A DNA stretch of 50,180 bases, taken from NCBI GenBank assembly GCA_003153555.1, contig PLZS01000079.1:1-50180 (forward strand), written 5' to 3'. Below are positions 15,321 to 24,511 of this stretch, piece by piece (position 1 is the stretch's first letter; every line of letters begins with the position of its first letter). Position numbers and translations under genes: made by a program. This stretch comes from Candidatus Melainabacteria bacterium (GTDB lineage Bacteria; Cyanobacteriota; Vampirovibrionia; Obscuribacterales; Obscuribacteraceae). The notes beneath the pieces are model-generated. The model was not told where the DNA came from. It saw nothing but the letters and a program-made list of their open reading frames with translations, and did no database searches.

Positions 15321-15780
15321 CTAGGGTTTAGTTAACACCTTTGAAATCATTAGTTTTGCCCTGTCCAATGCCCTGTCGCGAGTCCAGCTGGCTGCGGCGT
15401 AGCGCTTCTGATCCTTAGCCGAAAGCGCCCTGGACGCTTCCTGGGGCAAATCCTCGCGCGGTATTTTGACCGGCGCCATCCCCAAGATATTGAAAATAAT
15501 GGTCAATTGCCGTCAAAGTTGCATTCACCGAACCTGGCGCAAACTTTCGCGATCGCTTAAGGTGACGCTTGTATTCGCGCAAAGCGACTTCAGCCGCTTG
15601 CGGATTCTTTAAGACGAGCTCGAATTTGTTCTCAGAGGTGGCTAGGAAGTCTAGGAACTGATTTATTCGGCTACGGTAGGCTCTTTTGCTTTGCTCTGAC
15701 AATGGAGCAAATCTCAGCCAGACTAGATAGCTTTCAAAATAATCGCTGGCGGTCAATGCAGCTGTTTTCTTCTTGGTCAA
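15321..15780 (-). pseudogene. Tyrosine recombinase, N-terminal half, frameshifted and truncated
   Basis: From ATG 15780 the frame encodes a core-binding (SAM-like) domain: SDYFESYLVWLRFAPLSEQS, KRAYRSRINQFLDFL, and SVNATLTAIDHYFQYLG. At a GGGG run (CCCC on the plus strand, about 15479-15482) one extra G shifts the frame; the other frame continues MAPVKIPREDLPQEASRALS and KDQKRY, then RDRAL, before homology to the catalytic domain stops. The catalytic Arg, HxxR and Tyr are missing. The break lies about 75 bases from the Tn402-like end, which may have caused it. Confidence 0.75.
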
Positions 15781-15820
15781 GATTGCCTGTTCCTAATATC
15801 AGTATTTTTTTGCCCAAGAA

Positions 15821-15836
15821 GTACTGATATCAGTAC
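15821..15836. promoter_or_regulatory. Palindrome upstream of the recombinase remnant
   Basis: GTACTGATATCAGTAC is a perfect 16-base palindrome 40 bases before the recombinase start, with an extra half-site ATATCAGTA at 15796-15804. Probably the operator or an accessory binding site of that gene. Confidence 0.55.
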
Positions 15837-15858
15837 GTATCACTAGTTTCCATTTGGC

Positions 15859-16512
15859 TCAGGTAAGAGTGGCTGCTGTCAGTTCTCTCACTGCCTCACT
15901 CAATTCGAGCAGTCGCAAATTCACGCCCCTAATATCAAAGCTGTTAGGATCAAAGTCACCACCTGCCCACTCTATCCGTTCTATTCTTTCTTCATTTTGT
16001 GGATCTTCGATGATATCTAGGAACTCTGCATATCCGCCGATTCCTCCAACATCCTCCGGAGGACAGGCTCGGCGTCCAACAACGCAGCAAGCAACCATCT
16101 CAGTCTTCGGCTCAGGATAGATAACATCTTCAAGAACAACCTGGTGCCGCCAGCCGTCACCAAAATCGTAAACGTAGACAAAACTATCGCCGCTCTGCGC
16201 AACCAAATCCTGGAGCGTGAATTTCATGTCGTCTTCAATTCTGTTGTCGCCGTCGGCAGTTTCTAAGTTACCAAAGTGTCTGCTATTAGCCTCAAAATCA
16301 TAAAGATGAAAATTCCACCAACCCATTGCGACTTGAAATATTTCGTGTACGACACACAGCGGAATATCGGCACTGAGCACCAGCCGTCTCCATATTGGCA
16401 CTGGAGCACCTGATAGAGAAATCTTGACTTGATAGACAGCACCGGGGCGATGTTTAGTCGTTTTTTTATCAATTAGTTTGAGCGCTTTTGAATCATTCTT
16501 CTTTGGCATCAT
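15859..16512 (-). CDS. Plasmid pRiA4b ORF-3-like family protein
   Basis: About 218 residues from the ATG at 16512 (longer frame to 16536). It has the family's hallmark run: YQVKISLSGAPVPIWRRLVL, LCVVHEIFQVAMGWWNFHLY, then FVYVYDFGDGWRHQVVLED and ACPPEDVGGIGGYAEFL. The fold is known but no biochemical role is established; these genes are frequent on plasmids and mobile DNA. It stands alone on the minus strand, 90 bases from the end of the DUF2786 gene. Confidence 0.9.
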   Translation of the reverse strand: MMPKKNDSKALKLIDKKTTKHRPGAVYQVKISLSGAPVPIWRRLVLSADIPLCVVHEIFQVAMGWWNFHLYDFEANSRHFGNLETADGDNRIEDDMKFTLQDLVAQSGDSFVYVYDFGDGWRHQVVLEDVIYPEPKTEMVACCVVGRRACPPEDVGGIGGYAEFLDIIEDPQNEERIERIEWAGGDFDPNSFDIRGVNLRLLELSEAVRELTAATLT

Positions 16513-16625
16513 CGTCATCCTTTGCAAATCAGGCAAAATAATACAGCATCCCGAGCGATGCGCAGCAACAGCGTCTCAACGTTGCCGTACCCCTATGAGG
16601 ATTTACTGATGCCCACCAACACCCG

Positions 16626-17354
16626 TTACTTAGTGCCCGCAAAATCCGGTAGCAGTCCTTTGATGTTGCTCTTTGCGCCGTGCTTTCCGTGTAGTCCTAC
16701 TTGACTGCCGTATGCTTCGCCATCGGCATATGCTTCGGGCGTCACAAATGAGCTCCTGGATTTGAACGGGCGCAAGTTCAGTTTAGCGAGATGCGATTGA
16801 TTTGCCTTGGCCAGCTGATTGCGAACGACCATCAAGCTTGTGCCTGTCCGAACGGCCGATTGATGGCTTTCAGCTGCCACCATTTCCAAGGCCCGTGCAA
16901 CAATCCTATCGGCGGCACCGAGTCTGAAGCTGCGACGCTCATAGGAGTCTTTATAAACGCGGTTGCTTTCTTTTCTTACCGAATTCACAAGCCAGGTTGC
17001 AACATCGATGGTCACGGCGATGTTTTCAGCGGAGCCTATGAAAACGGGTACGTTGACCTGGCAATAACGGAAGTAGTCTATACGTTGACTGATGTAGAAT
17101 TCCGTGTAATAAAGCTTACAGGCTGCCTGTAGGATTCGCCGAATCCAAGGCTCTAGGCGAAAGTCACCATCAACTTCGATGGTGCTCAACTTGGAGATGT
17201 CGCATTCAATCTGACTCATGGTCAGGTTATGCTTGGCAAGAAGATCCATAGCAAATTGCATCGCCACTTCGCGCTCATGCTCGTTTTGGTTGCCATCGGC
17301 AAGCGCCAGGAGTTTCTTGATCTTCTCGACGATGGACTCTTCCAGCTGGTTCAC
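16626..17354 (-). CDS. DUF2786-domain protein
   Basis: 242 residues. The first 45 (EESIVEKIKKLLALADGNQN, then EREVAMQFAMDLLAKHNLTM) are the DUF2786 helical hairpin found in phage and plasmid proteins. The middle (LEPWIRRILQAACKLYYTEF, VPVFIGSAENIAVTIDVATW) matches the region that usually follows it (DUF7168-like). Function is unknown; several relatives lie near recombination genes. It lies seven bases after the stop of the broken gene at 17361..17727, so it was part of that operon. Confidence 0.85.
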   Translation of the reverse strand: MNQLEESIVEKIKKLLALADGNQNEHEREVAMQFAMDLLAKHNLTMSQIECDISKLSTIEVDGDFRLEPWIRRILQAACKLYYTEFYISQRIDYFRYCQVNVPVFIGSAENIAVTIDVATWLVNSVRKESNRVYKDSYERRSFRLGAADRIVARALEMVAAESHQSAVRTGTSLMVVRNQLAKANQSHLAKLNLRPFKSRSSFVTPEAYADGEAYGSQVGLHGKHGAKSNIKGLLPDFAGTK

Positions 17355-17360
17355 GATTCT

Positions 17361-17727
17361 TCAATCCTCGTCGTTATCGAAATCATCATTGTCATCTTCT
17401 TCATCAGGATCGAGTGCCGATGGAGACAAGTCACCGAGCATGTCACCAATCTCATCTAGTGTTTCTGGCTGCGTCCGGATATTGCGGAAACCGATCCTTG
17501 GATCTTGCTCCTTTTGCCATTCAACGATTATTCAATGTTGGCCATGGAACTGTAAAGCCATGCTGATGCATATGTGGCGCGTATGTCAGATCGGATATAA
17601 GAGCTGCTGCAGACCCTGCACACACAAGGCCAAACTCGTAGCGGATTTTGCCGGTATTTGTTTCGCGATTGATAATCACATTCTGTCAGTGAAGAAGATC
17701 TACCTGAATCTTTACTGTGTTCCCCAT
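17361..17727 (-). pseudogene. Broken small gene, nonsense plus frameshift
   Basis: ATG 17727 overlaps the end of the thioredoxin-like gene by 16 bases and reads MGNTVKIQVDLLH, then TGA, then QNVIINRETNTGKIRYEFGL, SDLTYAPHMHQHGFTVPWP and TLNNR. One base later the frame shifts to EWQKEQDPRIGFRNIRTQPE and an acidic tail (DPDEEDDNDDFDNDED). The TGA could replace a tryptophan codon. Two defects within 120 codons indicate decay. No family recognised. It sits between the thioredoxin-like gene and DUF2786 as one operon. Confidence 0.5.
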
Positions 17728-18749
17728 TTCGGCCCGTTACCCCAGAGTGCAGGATTGTTAGGAGCGTTGTACATGGCTTGCCCTCTACCTCGCCTTCCCA
17801 TTGGACGTTCCTCTACTTGTTTATTGCCAATAGTGGGAGCCTGCCGAGCTGCTTGTTTGTCGATCATGCCATCAGCGGTTCGATAGTCTTCATGCTTATC
17901 GTATTTCTGTTTACCGTAATCTGAATAAGCTGCGACGTCGAAATAGTTGTATGCAACGAATGGACGCTGAGCCATTCTTTCATGCATGATCTCATCTGTC
18001 GTTTTGAATGCAGACGGTGGCGGTTTCATTCCACTATTTGCAGCAGATATAACGACATTGCGATCCAAAATGGTGTCAGATCTATTTGCACGTTTAGCCT
18101 CGTACTGCATATCGAAGCCTTGCATTTTGCTTCTGCGCACCATGCCAGGTGAATGCTGTTCAATATGGGCTAAGTGCATTTGTCTGAACATCTGATCTTT
18201 CTGTCCGCGCGATAGCTTCGGATTGAGCCAGACCTGATTCAGTTGAGAGGCGAATTGCATCTCAGTAAGTAAATCCTGAGAATGCCAATATCCAGGCAGG
18301 CAGGTCAACACTGTGCCATCAGCTGAGAGAATAAACAATTGAAGATTGTGAGGACCGGCACCGTTAGTGGTATCAACAGCATTGCCGGAAACATCATGAC
18401 TACCAGACAAACCAGCATATGGCTCGTTAGATATGTCGCGAGTACCGCAGACAAAGTAATTCTTGAGGGTTGAGAAAGCGGGTTCTTGCGAGAGCGACAC
18501 GGCTCTCAAGCTGTTTCCAGCGCTTCACGTGGCGCCGCGAATGTCGCCGAGCATATGGACCCAAAATATCATCTTATTTTGGCGCATGGCTTCGCTCTGA
18601 GCTTGCGGAAGCGATTTATACCACTGGATATCGGACGTAAGCGCAGACACGCGCTGCTGTGCCACGTTGCCATTCAATAAAAGAGGCATGGCAATTGCAG
18701 GGCTGACAAAAAGGGAGAGAATTAAGGCGGTTCGAATAACTCGGTGCAT
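17712..18749 (-). CDS. Secreted thioredoxin-like protein with in-frame UGA (selenocysteine candidate)
   Basis: One frame of 346 codons from ATG 18749 (AGAGG ahead) to TAA 17712, interrupted only by TGA at 18525-18527. Residues 1-21 are a signal peptide (VIRTALILSLFVSPAIA). The thioredoxin pattern follows: QAQSEAMRQNKMIFWVHMLG, DIRGAT-UGA-SAGNSLRAVS, then NLQLFILSADGTVLTCLPGY. The UGA stands exactly where the redox cysteine follows the first core strand. A hairpin, GAGAGC-CGUGUC-GCUCUC (18507..18490), has its loop 23 bases after the UGA, as in bacterial SECIS elements. The alternative is a cysteine-to-stop mutation in a decaying operon. The C-terminal 100 residues are unusual, rich in R, G, N and Q. 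Confidence 0.6.
18490..18507 (-). promoter_or_regulatory. SECIS-like hairpin after in-frame UGA
   Basis: Six perfect pairs (GAGAGC with GCTCTC) enclose CGTGTC on the minus strand. The second loop base is G, and CTT/AAG can extend the stem across a two-base bulge. Stem length, loop size and the 23-base spacing fit the bacterial SECIS rules as I remember them. Confidence 0.45.
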
Positions 18750-19279
18750 GCTTGGACCTCTGTGAGTAGGGAACAGGGGGTCTTTATCTGTTCTACGTCG
18801 TCGGGGTTCAAAAAGTTCAATTTGAAGGATTAAATCAGCTTATTTGACAGAACAATAATGGCGCACTCTCTTGGACTAAGCACAGCCAAGAGCCTTTAGC
18901 TGTGCTTAGCCTCAGGAGAGACAGGTTGGGATTCATGTCCAAATCTGTTCTTTACGCACTAAACACTACCGAGGCTCTGGCGATGTCTAATCATAAATTA
19001 CAGAAGAGAGACCGTCTCATCACACGCTCGTGAATCACTCATTGTTTTGAGGATCTCTGCCGAGCCCTGTCGTTTAGCTTCCAGTCTATTTTTTCCTTTC
19101 TATCATATCAGAAAATATACAGAACATAAGACGGTGAGCTGGTTTCGCTGTACTGGTTTGACTATAAAGGCATTCGGGATCGCCTTCCTTCGACTGTTCA
19201 ATTGCACAGTGCACCCCGCTATTAACCAATTTAGAATTGGTCAGATAGGCGAATGCGGGAGATGTTAACAGGAGAAGCT
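18750..19279. other. Intergenic region with one hairpin
   Basis: No gene supported. CTAAGCACAGC (18876-18886) and GCTGTGCTTAG (18899-18909) form an 11-base perfect hairpin with a 12-base loop but no T tract; it could be a structured RNA or a weak terminator. Confidence 0.5.
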
Positions 19280-19465
19280 ATGGTTAAAATCAATCAAATC
19301 GAACTAACTCGTTTTATTGAGAAGATTAGCCAGTATTCGGAAGAAGCATTGAACGAGCATGACCAAGAGTGTCCCAATATTTGTGATCGATCCTGCATTG
19401 GATGTGCTAAAGAGTTGTTAGTCACGCACCTGACAAAATACGTGGCGATTATGAACCAGTCATAA
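19280..19465 (+). CDS. Small cysteine-rich protein
   Basis: 61 residues from ATG 19280, chosen because GGAGA lies at 19271-19275; an upstream in-frame ATG at 19253 has no such site. Four cysteines cluster in ECPNICDRSCIGCAKELL, enough for a zinc or Fe-S site. No family recognised. Isolated gene. Confidence 0.55.
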   Translation: MVKINQIELTRFIEKISQYSEEALNEHDQECPNICDRSCIGCAKELLVTHLTKYVAIMNQS

Positions 19466-19711
19466 AAAGTTAGTACCGTATGTGGTATCTAATCTTCAAG
19501 CGGCATAGAACGATTCGAAACATTGTAATCTATATTACGAGACACTGGCTTTAGTAAAGTTCACCGTCCTGCAAAACTTCTTCGATAAGCGTGTTCTCAG
19601 GTCCTGGGACTTACGCTGAACACTTCTCAAACTGTTTTGAGTTTGAAGAGATTTACCAGAACTTGCGTTTTACTAAAAATGCGTTGTCTCTGATTTGTTG
19701 CAGGTCCAGTA

Positions 19712-19951
19712 GTGAAAAGTCGAACTTTGGTAGATGTTGGCACTCTGGCTATTGCATTTGCATTGTTGAGTGGTTTGTTTTATGGCATTTTATTCGAATC
19801 GAAACGAACTTCTGAAAAAATTCCAGAAGTCGAAGTTCCTGTGTTGAAGAATTATCTAGAATGGAAAGAACTACATCCTGAGTTCGGGAATCTCTACGAT
19901 GCGTCTATGGTCAAGGATGGCTATGCTACCGAATCACGTGCAGTGCAGTAA
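19712..19951 (+). CDS. Small single-pass membrane protein
   Basis: 79 residues from GTG 19712. One membrane span (VGTLAIAFALLSGLFYGILF) near the N-terminus is followed by a charged soluble tail (ESKRTSEKIPEVEVPVLKNY). No family recognised. The start has a modest ribosome site (GCAGG, about 10 bases upstream). Confidence 0.45.
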   Translation: MKSRTLVDVGTLAIAFALLSGLFYGILFESKRTSEKIPEVEVPVLKNYLEWKELHPEFGNLYDASMVKDGYATESRAVQ

Positions 19952-20073
19952 ACACCAGCCTCAGCCTGAGGCATCGTCCGGGGATAAGCGTAATTATGTA
20001 TTAATTTTCAAATTTTCGGAGCGCTTAGGGCGATAAAATCCTGAATTATTACGTCTTTAACGAAGAAACGCCA

Positions 20074-20421
20074 GTGGCAAAGCGCCGACCAACAAAGAGA
20101 ACCTGGGAACGGCGGGCCAATAACCGGCGCGCTGCATGGAACAGAGTCGGTGCAAGGTTTAGCGTGCCAAAGGACGATCTTGACCTTGCGAAGACATGCG
20201 ACCTAAATCCGTATCCTATTTTGCACCACAGCGACGCTTACTCTAACGAGTCCGTGAAATTCTACATCCGTAACGGAGGCGCTGCTCCAAAGAATTATGA
20301 AAACATGGCTGACTACTTGGTGGATCGTGAGATTGATCGCTTAACTAAAATTGCTCAACTGGAAGACGACGGTTGCGAATATCAGGAGATTATTGAACGG
20401 GTCGGCGAACATTGGTGGTGA
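20074..20421 (+). CDS. Hypothetical basic protein
   Basis: 115 residues from GTG 20074. A strongly basic N-terminus (MAKRRPTKRTWERRANNRRA) suggests nucleic-acid contact. The remainder is soluble and helical (ENMADYLVDREIDRLTKIAQ). No known family; position between a small membrane gene and a minus-strand cluster gives no further clue. Confidence 0.45.
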   Translation: MAKRRPTKRTWERRANNRRAAWNRVGARFSVPKDDLDLAKTCDLNPYPILHHSDAYSNESVKFYIRNGGAAPKNYENMADYLVDREIDRLTKIAQLEDDGCEYQEIIERVGEHWW

Positions 20422-20536
20422 TATACCAATGACAGAAATTTCGCCTTGGGGGACCAGACCGATAATAGATATTATGCTTCAAATTCACCATGATCAAATG
20501 AACTACAGCGCGTTAAGTTAACGAGGGTCCGCTCTA

Positions 20537-20761
20537 TCAGTCGTCTTCAACTGGGCGTTGCATAGATTGACCTTCATCGATAGGATTGTTGAAACCTCCT
20601 GGCATATTGTCTTCCATCTCGGCAATGAAGCTGTTAGCAACCATGGCAAAAATCACAATACCCAACGACACCCAGTAGGGAAGGTGAGTAAAAAAGCTGA
20701 CCAGAACAGCCACTACAATAGCGATGCTAAGGCCGAGAATGAAGCCTCTGATATCAATCAT
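20537..20761 (-). CDS. Small membrane protein downstream of TetR gene
   Basis: 74 residues with two adjacent membrane spans (GFILGLSIAIVVAVLVSFF and YWVSLGIVIFAMVANSFIA) and an acidic tail. It lies 51 bases after the TetR/BetI gene on the same strand, so it may be co-transcribed. Unknown role. Confidence 0.5.
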   Translation of the reverse strand: MIDIRGFILGLSIAIVVAVLVSFFTHLPYWVSLGIVIFAMVANSFIAEMEDNMPGGFNNPIDEGQSMQRPVEDD

Positions 20762-20812
20762 TTCACTTCCTCAATCGTAGTTTCGTAATAATCTTCAGGC
20801 GTGTTCATTGCT

Positions 20813-21439
20813 CTAGCTTGTTCCTTTATTTCGATTTGAAACTGCTGCGTCGGAAATTAGACCGAACGCCATTTTCGTTATAGTTCGCACCGCGAAGCCA
20901 GGAACTATCAATTCAGGAGCCGACACCAGCAACCTGTAGGCGCCCTCAATTGCACAGATGATCCCTAGAGCTATCTCTCTTTTCTGCTTGATTGGCCGCC
21001 CAGCATCACTTAATGCACGTGCGCAAATTTCCTCAAGTATGTTCAGCTGAATTTTGGTAACACGTTGGTAGGCTGTTCGCACTTCTGGTTGGCGTACCGC
21101 TTCTGCACCAATTGCTATCCAGCACGCCACTGCTCGGGCATCAGATCCCTTGCCCAAACCAACATAAGCCTGTATGAATGCTCTCAACTGTTCCGCACCA
21201 TCGTTCTTCTTAGTGAGTTCCAAAAAGCGCTTTTGGACACTGTCGTTAAGATGGTCAATCAATGCGATCAATATGGACTGTTTGTTATTGAAGTGATAGT
21301 GAATCAAACCTGGTGTAAGTCCCGCCGCTTTGGCTATGAGCGGTATAGTCGCACCGTCGTATCCATCTTCAGCCATGATCGCCATTAAACCTTGGACGAT
21401 TTGTTTGCGTCGTAATTCGGTATTTGAGGATCTGGACAT
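20813..21439 (-). CDS. TetR-family regulator, BetI-like
   Basis: 208 residues. The N-terminal helix-turn-helix is intact: LRRKQIVQGLMAIMAEDGYD, IPLIAKAAGLTPGLIHYHFN, NKQSILIALIDHL. The middle (ACWIAIGAEAVRQPEVRTAY, then VTKIQLNILEEICARAL) follows the BetI-type ligand domain. BetI represses choline-to-betaine genes, but none are here, so its effector is unknown. An operator-like palindrome is at 21453-21466, 14 bases before the start, implying self-repression. Confidence 0.9.
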   Translation of the reverse strand: MSRSSNTELRRKQIVQGLMAIMAEDGYDGATIPLIAKAAGLTPGLIHYHFNNKQSILIALIDHLNDSVQKRFLELTKKNDGAEQLRAFIQAYVGLGKGSDARAVACWIAIGAEAVRQPEVRTAYQRVTKIQLNILEEICARALSDAGRPIKQKREIALGIICAIEGAYRLLVSAPELIVPGFAVRTITKMAFGLISDAAVSNRNKGTS

Positions 21440-21452
21440 CGCATCTCTTTAA

Positions 21453-21466
21453 GTTGGTCAACCAAC
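21453..21466. promoter_or_regulatory. Operator of the BetI-like regulator
   Basis: GTTGGTCAACCAAC has six-base perfect arms around CA, directly upstream of the TetR/BetI start. Size and position suit autoregulation. Confidence 0.55.
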
Positions 21467-21685
21467 CTAATTAAATCATTATCAAGCCATGACGTCAAGT
21501 AGAGTTTGCGCTAAGCACGATGCGCTGTGGGGCAAAAAGCGAGTGCCATAATCAATCAGGCCGATAACAGAACGTTAGATAGTGTTTTGTCTGTCAATAC
21601 CTTATTCCATTTGCTGTCTGGATGTATGAGCGTGAAAACACAACCACCAGGTGCTGGCGGCGTTGTCTGTAGCTCGACTATCGCT

Positions 21686-22681
21686 CTAGGCCGTCAAGAG
21701 TGCAGTTTTAAAATGAGGCTTCACTGATACGTGATTGAGATCATATGGCTTGCCTGACTTTAATACAGCGAACATTAGTCTAAGTAACTTTCGCATCACA
21801 GCGCAAACAATTACTTTGCCTGGTTTTCCGGCAAGTTTTAAGCGCAATGCAAATTCACGAATAACCGGATTGTAGCGAATGGCACACACCGCAGGCATGT
21901 ACAAGGCTCCACGAATGCGAGAATTTCCAACTTTTGAAATTTTCGAGCGTGTTCTCACCGATGAGCCGGACTCAAGCAAACGTGGTGCAAGTCCGCAAAA
22001 TACTTCCAGCTCACGTCCACTGGTGAAATGCTCAGCACCGGAGAGCTCTCCTAAGAATGCCACAGCTGTATTGTGTCCAATGCCGATGATAGAAGTAAGC
22101 AATTCGAAATCGCGCTGAACAGCAGGATAAGCCTTGATGAATGTGAGCAGGTCTCGTTCCAAAGCTTTGATTTGAGTTTCAAGGAATTCGATGTGGACGT
22201 TGATTGCAGCCTCCACCAACGGGTCAAGGACTCCAGATTTAAGTCGATTGTTCTCTTGAATCCTCTGATCTTTCAAGGCGTCTATGTATCGATGCCTATC
22301 CCGAATCGCTTTGATTTCTGCAGCAGGGGCCACCCAAGGAGCTGGATCATGCGCACGACAAAAGCGTGCAATGATCTTGGCGTCAATCTCGTCAGTCTTA
22401 GACCGTCTTAGTTCGCTTTGAGCAAAGCCTTTTATCTTAGCCGGATTGGAGACACTCACTACAAAGTTTCGGGCGTATAAAAACTCGGCCAAGGGTTCCC
22501 ACAGTCGCCCAGTGCCTTCCATGCAGACATGGATCACTCTCTGGTCATAAGGCTCCAACCACTGAATTAAAGCGTTGAATCCATCGATATTATTGTCGCA
22601 AACCTTGGATTTATATTTTCCATCAATTAGCAAAGCTGCGTCAAATTTAGCCTTAGAGATATCAATTCCTAATTGGTACAT
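21686..22681 (-). CDS. IS110-family transposase (DEDD)
   Basis: 331 residues, full family length. The N-terminal RuvC-like DEDD domain is visible: MYQLGIDISKAKFDAALLID (first D), CMEGTGRLWEPL (E), SKTDEIDAKIIARFC (two D). The C-terminal Tnp_20 domain follows (LTSIIGIGHNTAVAFLGELS, GREVFCGLAPR-like segment, and KVGNSRIRGALYM with the catalytic serine). IS110 recombinases use a bridge RNA transcribed from the element's own end. Here the long 5' leader (22682-22967) fits the IS110 subgroup layout. The frame is intact. Confidence 0.93.
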   Translation of the reverse strand: MYQLGIDISKAKFDAALLIDGKYKSKVCDNNIDGFNALIQWLEPYDQRVIHVCMEGTGRLWEPLAEFLYARNFVVSVSNPAKIKGFAQSELRRSKTDEIDAKIIARFCRAHDPAPWVAPAAEIKAIRDRHRYIDALKDQRIQENNRLKSGVLDPLVEAAINVHIEFLETQIKALERDLLTFIKAYPAVQRDFELLTSIIGIGHNTAVAFLGELSGAEHFTSGRELEVFCGLAPRLLESGSSVRTRSKISKVGNSRIRGALYMPAVCAIRYNPVIREFALRLKLAGKPGKVIVCAVMRKLLRLMFAVLKSGKPYDLNHVSVKPHFKTALLTA

Positions 22682-22967
22682 TTTCTGGTTCTTTCTAGTG
22701 GTGCTTACTGTGAACGCAAGGTAGAATCTTGTCAGGGCGAACCTTGTATACGAGCTAAATCCGCACGATTTGCTAAAGATGGTGTTCTGCCTTAGAGGAC
22801 AAGATCAGGAAAGGGAGTCCGAATCTAACGAACTGGTTTGACCACATGTTTCATACTGGTTTCTCCCTTTCCCTCTATCCTCGCGCCCGAGAATAGCCTC
22901 GTCGAAACCAGACACACAGTCAATTACTGCTCCTGGTCGTCAAGATCAACATACAATGTTTCATTTC
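22682..22967 (-). ncRNA. IS110 5' non-coding end, probable bridge RNA region
   Basis: About 286 bases without a gene lie before the transposase start. A decayed second copy of its outer 150 bases is at 4859-5012, which shows that the outer boundary is near GAAATGAAAC (22967). In IS110 elements this interval encodes the bridge RNA with target and donor loops. A CGAGG...CCTCG hairpin (about 22885-22905) is conserved in both copies. I infer the RNA from family knowledge; its ends are not determined. Confidence 0.55.
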
Positions 22968-23262
22968 GATAATTCATGACCACTGTCAACGCACCGTAGG
23001 AACGCATTCTCGTTTGATCGTTTCTACGAATTACCAATTCGGCCATGCACCAATCGGCCGACTCTTAAAATGCAATACAAAGCCGTCTATTGAATCAACT
23101 CTATGTTCTCGACGAATAAGATCGCATCATCTTTCTGGGTTTCGCCAATCAGCCAGTCATCCTATTTATACCAATTATACAAATTCACTATTTGGCATGA
23201 CGTACTTGTTTTGCAATCTGAACACGCTATCATAAACTTATTAGTACTCCGGCACACCGCGA
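22968..23262. other. Intergenic stretch without gene
   Basis: Short open frames at 23014-23369 have no family resemblance and poor starts. I see no repeats of note. Confidence 0.5.
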
Positions 23263-24063
23263 GTGAAGTCATTGGCGAATGTAATAGAATGTCTCTTCAA
23301 CTTACTCTTTGTAAAAAAGGAGCAGGTATCAGCACCAATTTTTTCTGCCTATTTGGACGAACAAGCTAATCGATTTGATCCAAAGTCCCGTCTCGTTTTT
23401 CCGCATTCAGCACATTTGAACGTTTTTACACATGCAAATTCTTTGCCTGGGCATCCAGTAGCAAACGTAGAATTTGATGTTTCATGGCAAGCACTGCCGT
23501 ATCGATTTGCAGCTGCGTTGGACCATTCAATAACGCTGTTGGAATCTACCCGACGGTATGGCAAAGAGGATGTCACGGATCTGGATAAATATTTCCAAGA
23601 GAAGGAAGTCTTTGACTTATTCTCAAATACAATTTCTCTTGCAGAAACAGGTTTCTTCGCTCTTTATATGTTGGCAGCGAAAGTCAATCCTGTTCTCCTA
23701 ACTGGTAAATACGTAAAGAGTCTCAAGCAAGTTGATCCTAGTAAGAGCCAGCAAGAATTGATGCTTACGGGACTTGCTCCAAGCTTGGAGCAGCTGCTTA
23801 AATCTACATTGGCGTCGGATCGATTTGAACACTATAACTGTATTCGAAATACTCTCAATCACAGAAGAATAATGTCGCGTGGATACCACTATGGCGGAGA
23901 ACGAAGCGGTCAGTTTGACCTAAGGTACCAAGTGCAAGACAAGACAACCAAAACGCTCAAAGAGTTTTCTTTGCAAGTAAATAAACCTTCGATCTTCAAA
24001 GTTTTGCTATGGCAATCGAAGCTCCTTGATGCGCTCTGCATCTGTGCTTTGAAAATCAAATAG
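23263..24063 (+). CDS. HEPN-like protein of unknown function
   Basis: 266 residues from GTG 23263; no better start is visible. The C-terminal third contains DRFEHYNCIRNTLNHRR, an R-x4-H motif in a helical context as in HEPN RNases of defence and toxin systems. The rest is mostly helical (YRFAAALDHSITLLESTRRY, SLAETGFFALYMLAAKV) with no other known domain. Assignment rests on this motif and fold impression, so it is tentative. It opens the defence-like stretch, upstream of the TrlF-type gene on the opposite strand. Confidence 0.4.
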   Translation: MKSLANVIECLFNLLFVKKEQVSAPIFSAYLDEQANRFDPKSRLVFPHSAHLNVFTHANSLPGHPVANVEFDVSWQALPYRFAAALDHSITLLESTRRYGKEDVTDLDKYFQEKEVFDLFSNTISLAETGFFALYMLAAKVNPVLLTGKYVKSLKQVDPSKSQQELMLTGLAPSLEQLLKSTLASDRFEHYNCIRNTLNHRRIMSRGYHYGGERSGQFDLRYQVQDKTTKTLKEFSLQVNKPSIFKVLLWQSKLLDALCICALKIK

Positions 24064-24511
24064 AATTCTTTCCGATGAGAGCACCGAATGCGGTATCAGG
24101 CAATCGAATCTAATAATTCAAATTATTTTTCGGTTTTACATGCTAAGAGCACCTAAGGCGATAAATAATAGCCCGTCTAAGAAGAGTCGAATCTCGGAGC
24201 ATAAACAAATTGTGCGCTGTATGGTATCAGATGCCGCTGATTCAAAACTCATGCAAGCAACAGCAGAATCTAGAATCAGCAGCACAGAGATGAGCAGGCA
24301 GAAAAGCAAAAGAAGCAAGAGTTGACTGGAAGACCGGCATCCGAGGCGTTTTATCGTGGTGTGTCATTGATCATTTGAATTACAACCACTTTGAACCGGC
24401 TCTAGCTTGTACGATTTGTTGAATTCCCGGAGGCTATCGTGCGTGATATCCATTAGCCGAAAAGGGTCCAGGGTTGCCGCGCTTATGGAGCGCACTGCCA
24501 GCGATGCTTGC
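24064..24511. other. Intergenic stretch without supported gene
   Basis: Complementary 60-residue open frames near 24136-24325 exist on both strands and neither is convincing. No repeats seen. Confidence 0.45.

Noticed and set aside
17361..17727. Second selenocysteine candidate (TGA after VDLLH)
   Set aside because: The residue replaced looks like tryptophan, no redox context exists, and a frameshift follows, so decay is the better explanation.
17218..17886. 222-residue plus-strand open frame
   Set aside because: Antisense to the DUF2786 start, the broken small gene and the thioredoxin-like C-terminus; its serine-rich run is the complement of an acidic tail.
18780..18840. Possible tRNA T-loop (GGTTCAAA)
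   Set aside because: No acceptor, D or anticodon stems can be formed around it; no tRNA or rRNA gene was found anywhere in the window.
21527..21727. 66-residue plus frame at the IS110 3' side
   Set aside because: Antisense to the transposase end and its right terminus.
24136..24325. Hydrophobic 60-residue minus frame opposite a 61-residue plus frame
   Set aside because: Mirror frames of each other; neither has a good start site or homology, and the hydrophobic one can arise by antisense of a serine/lysine-rich stretch.
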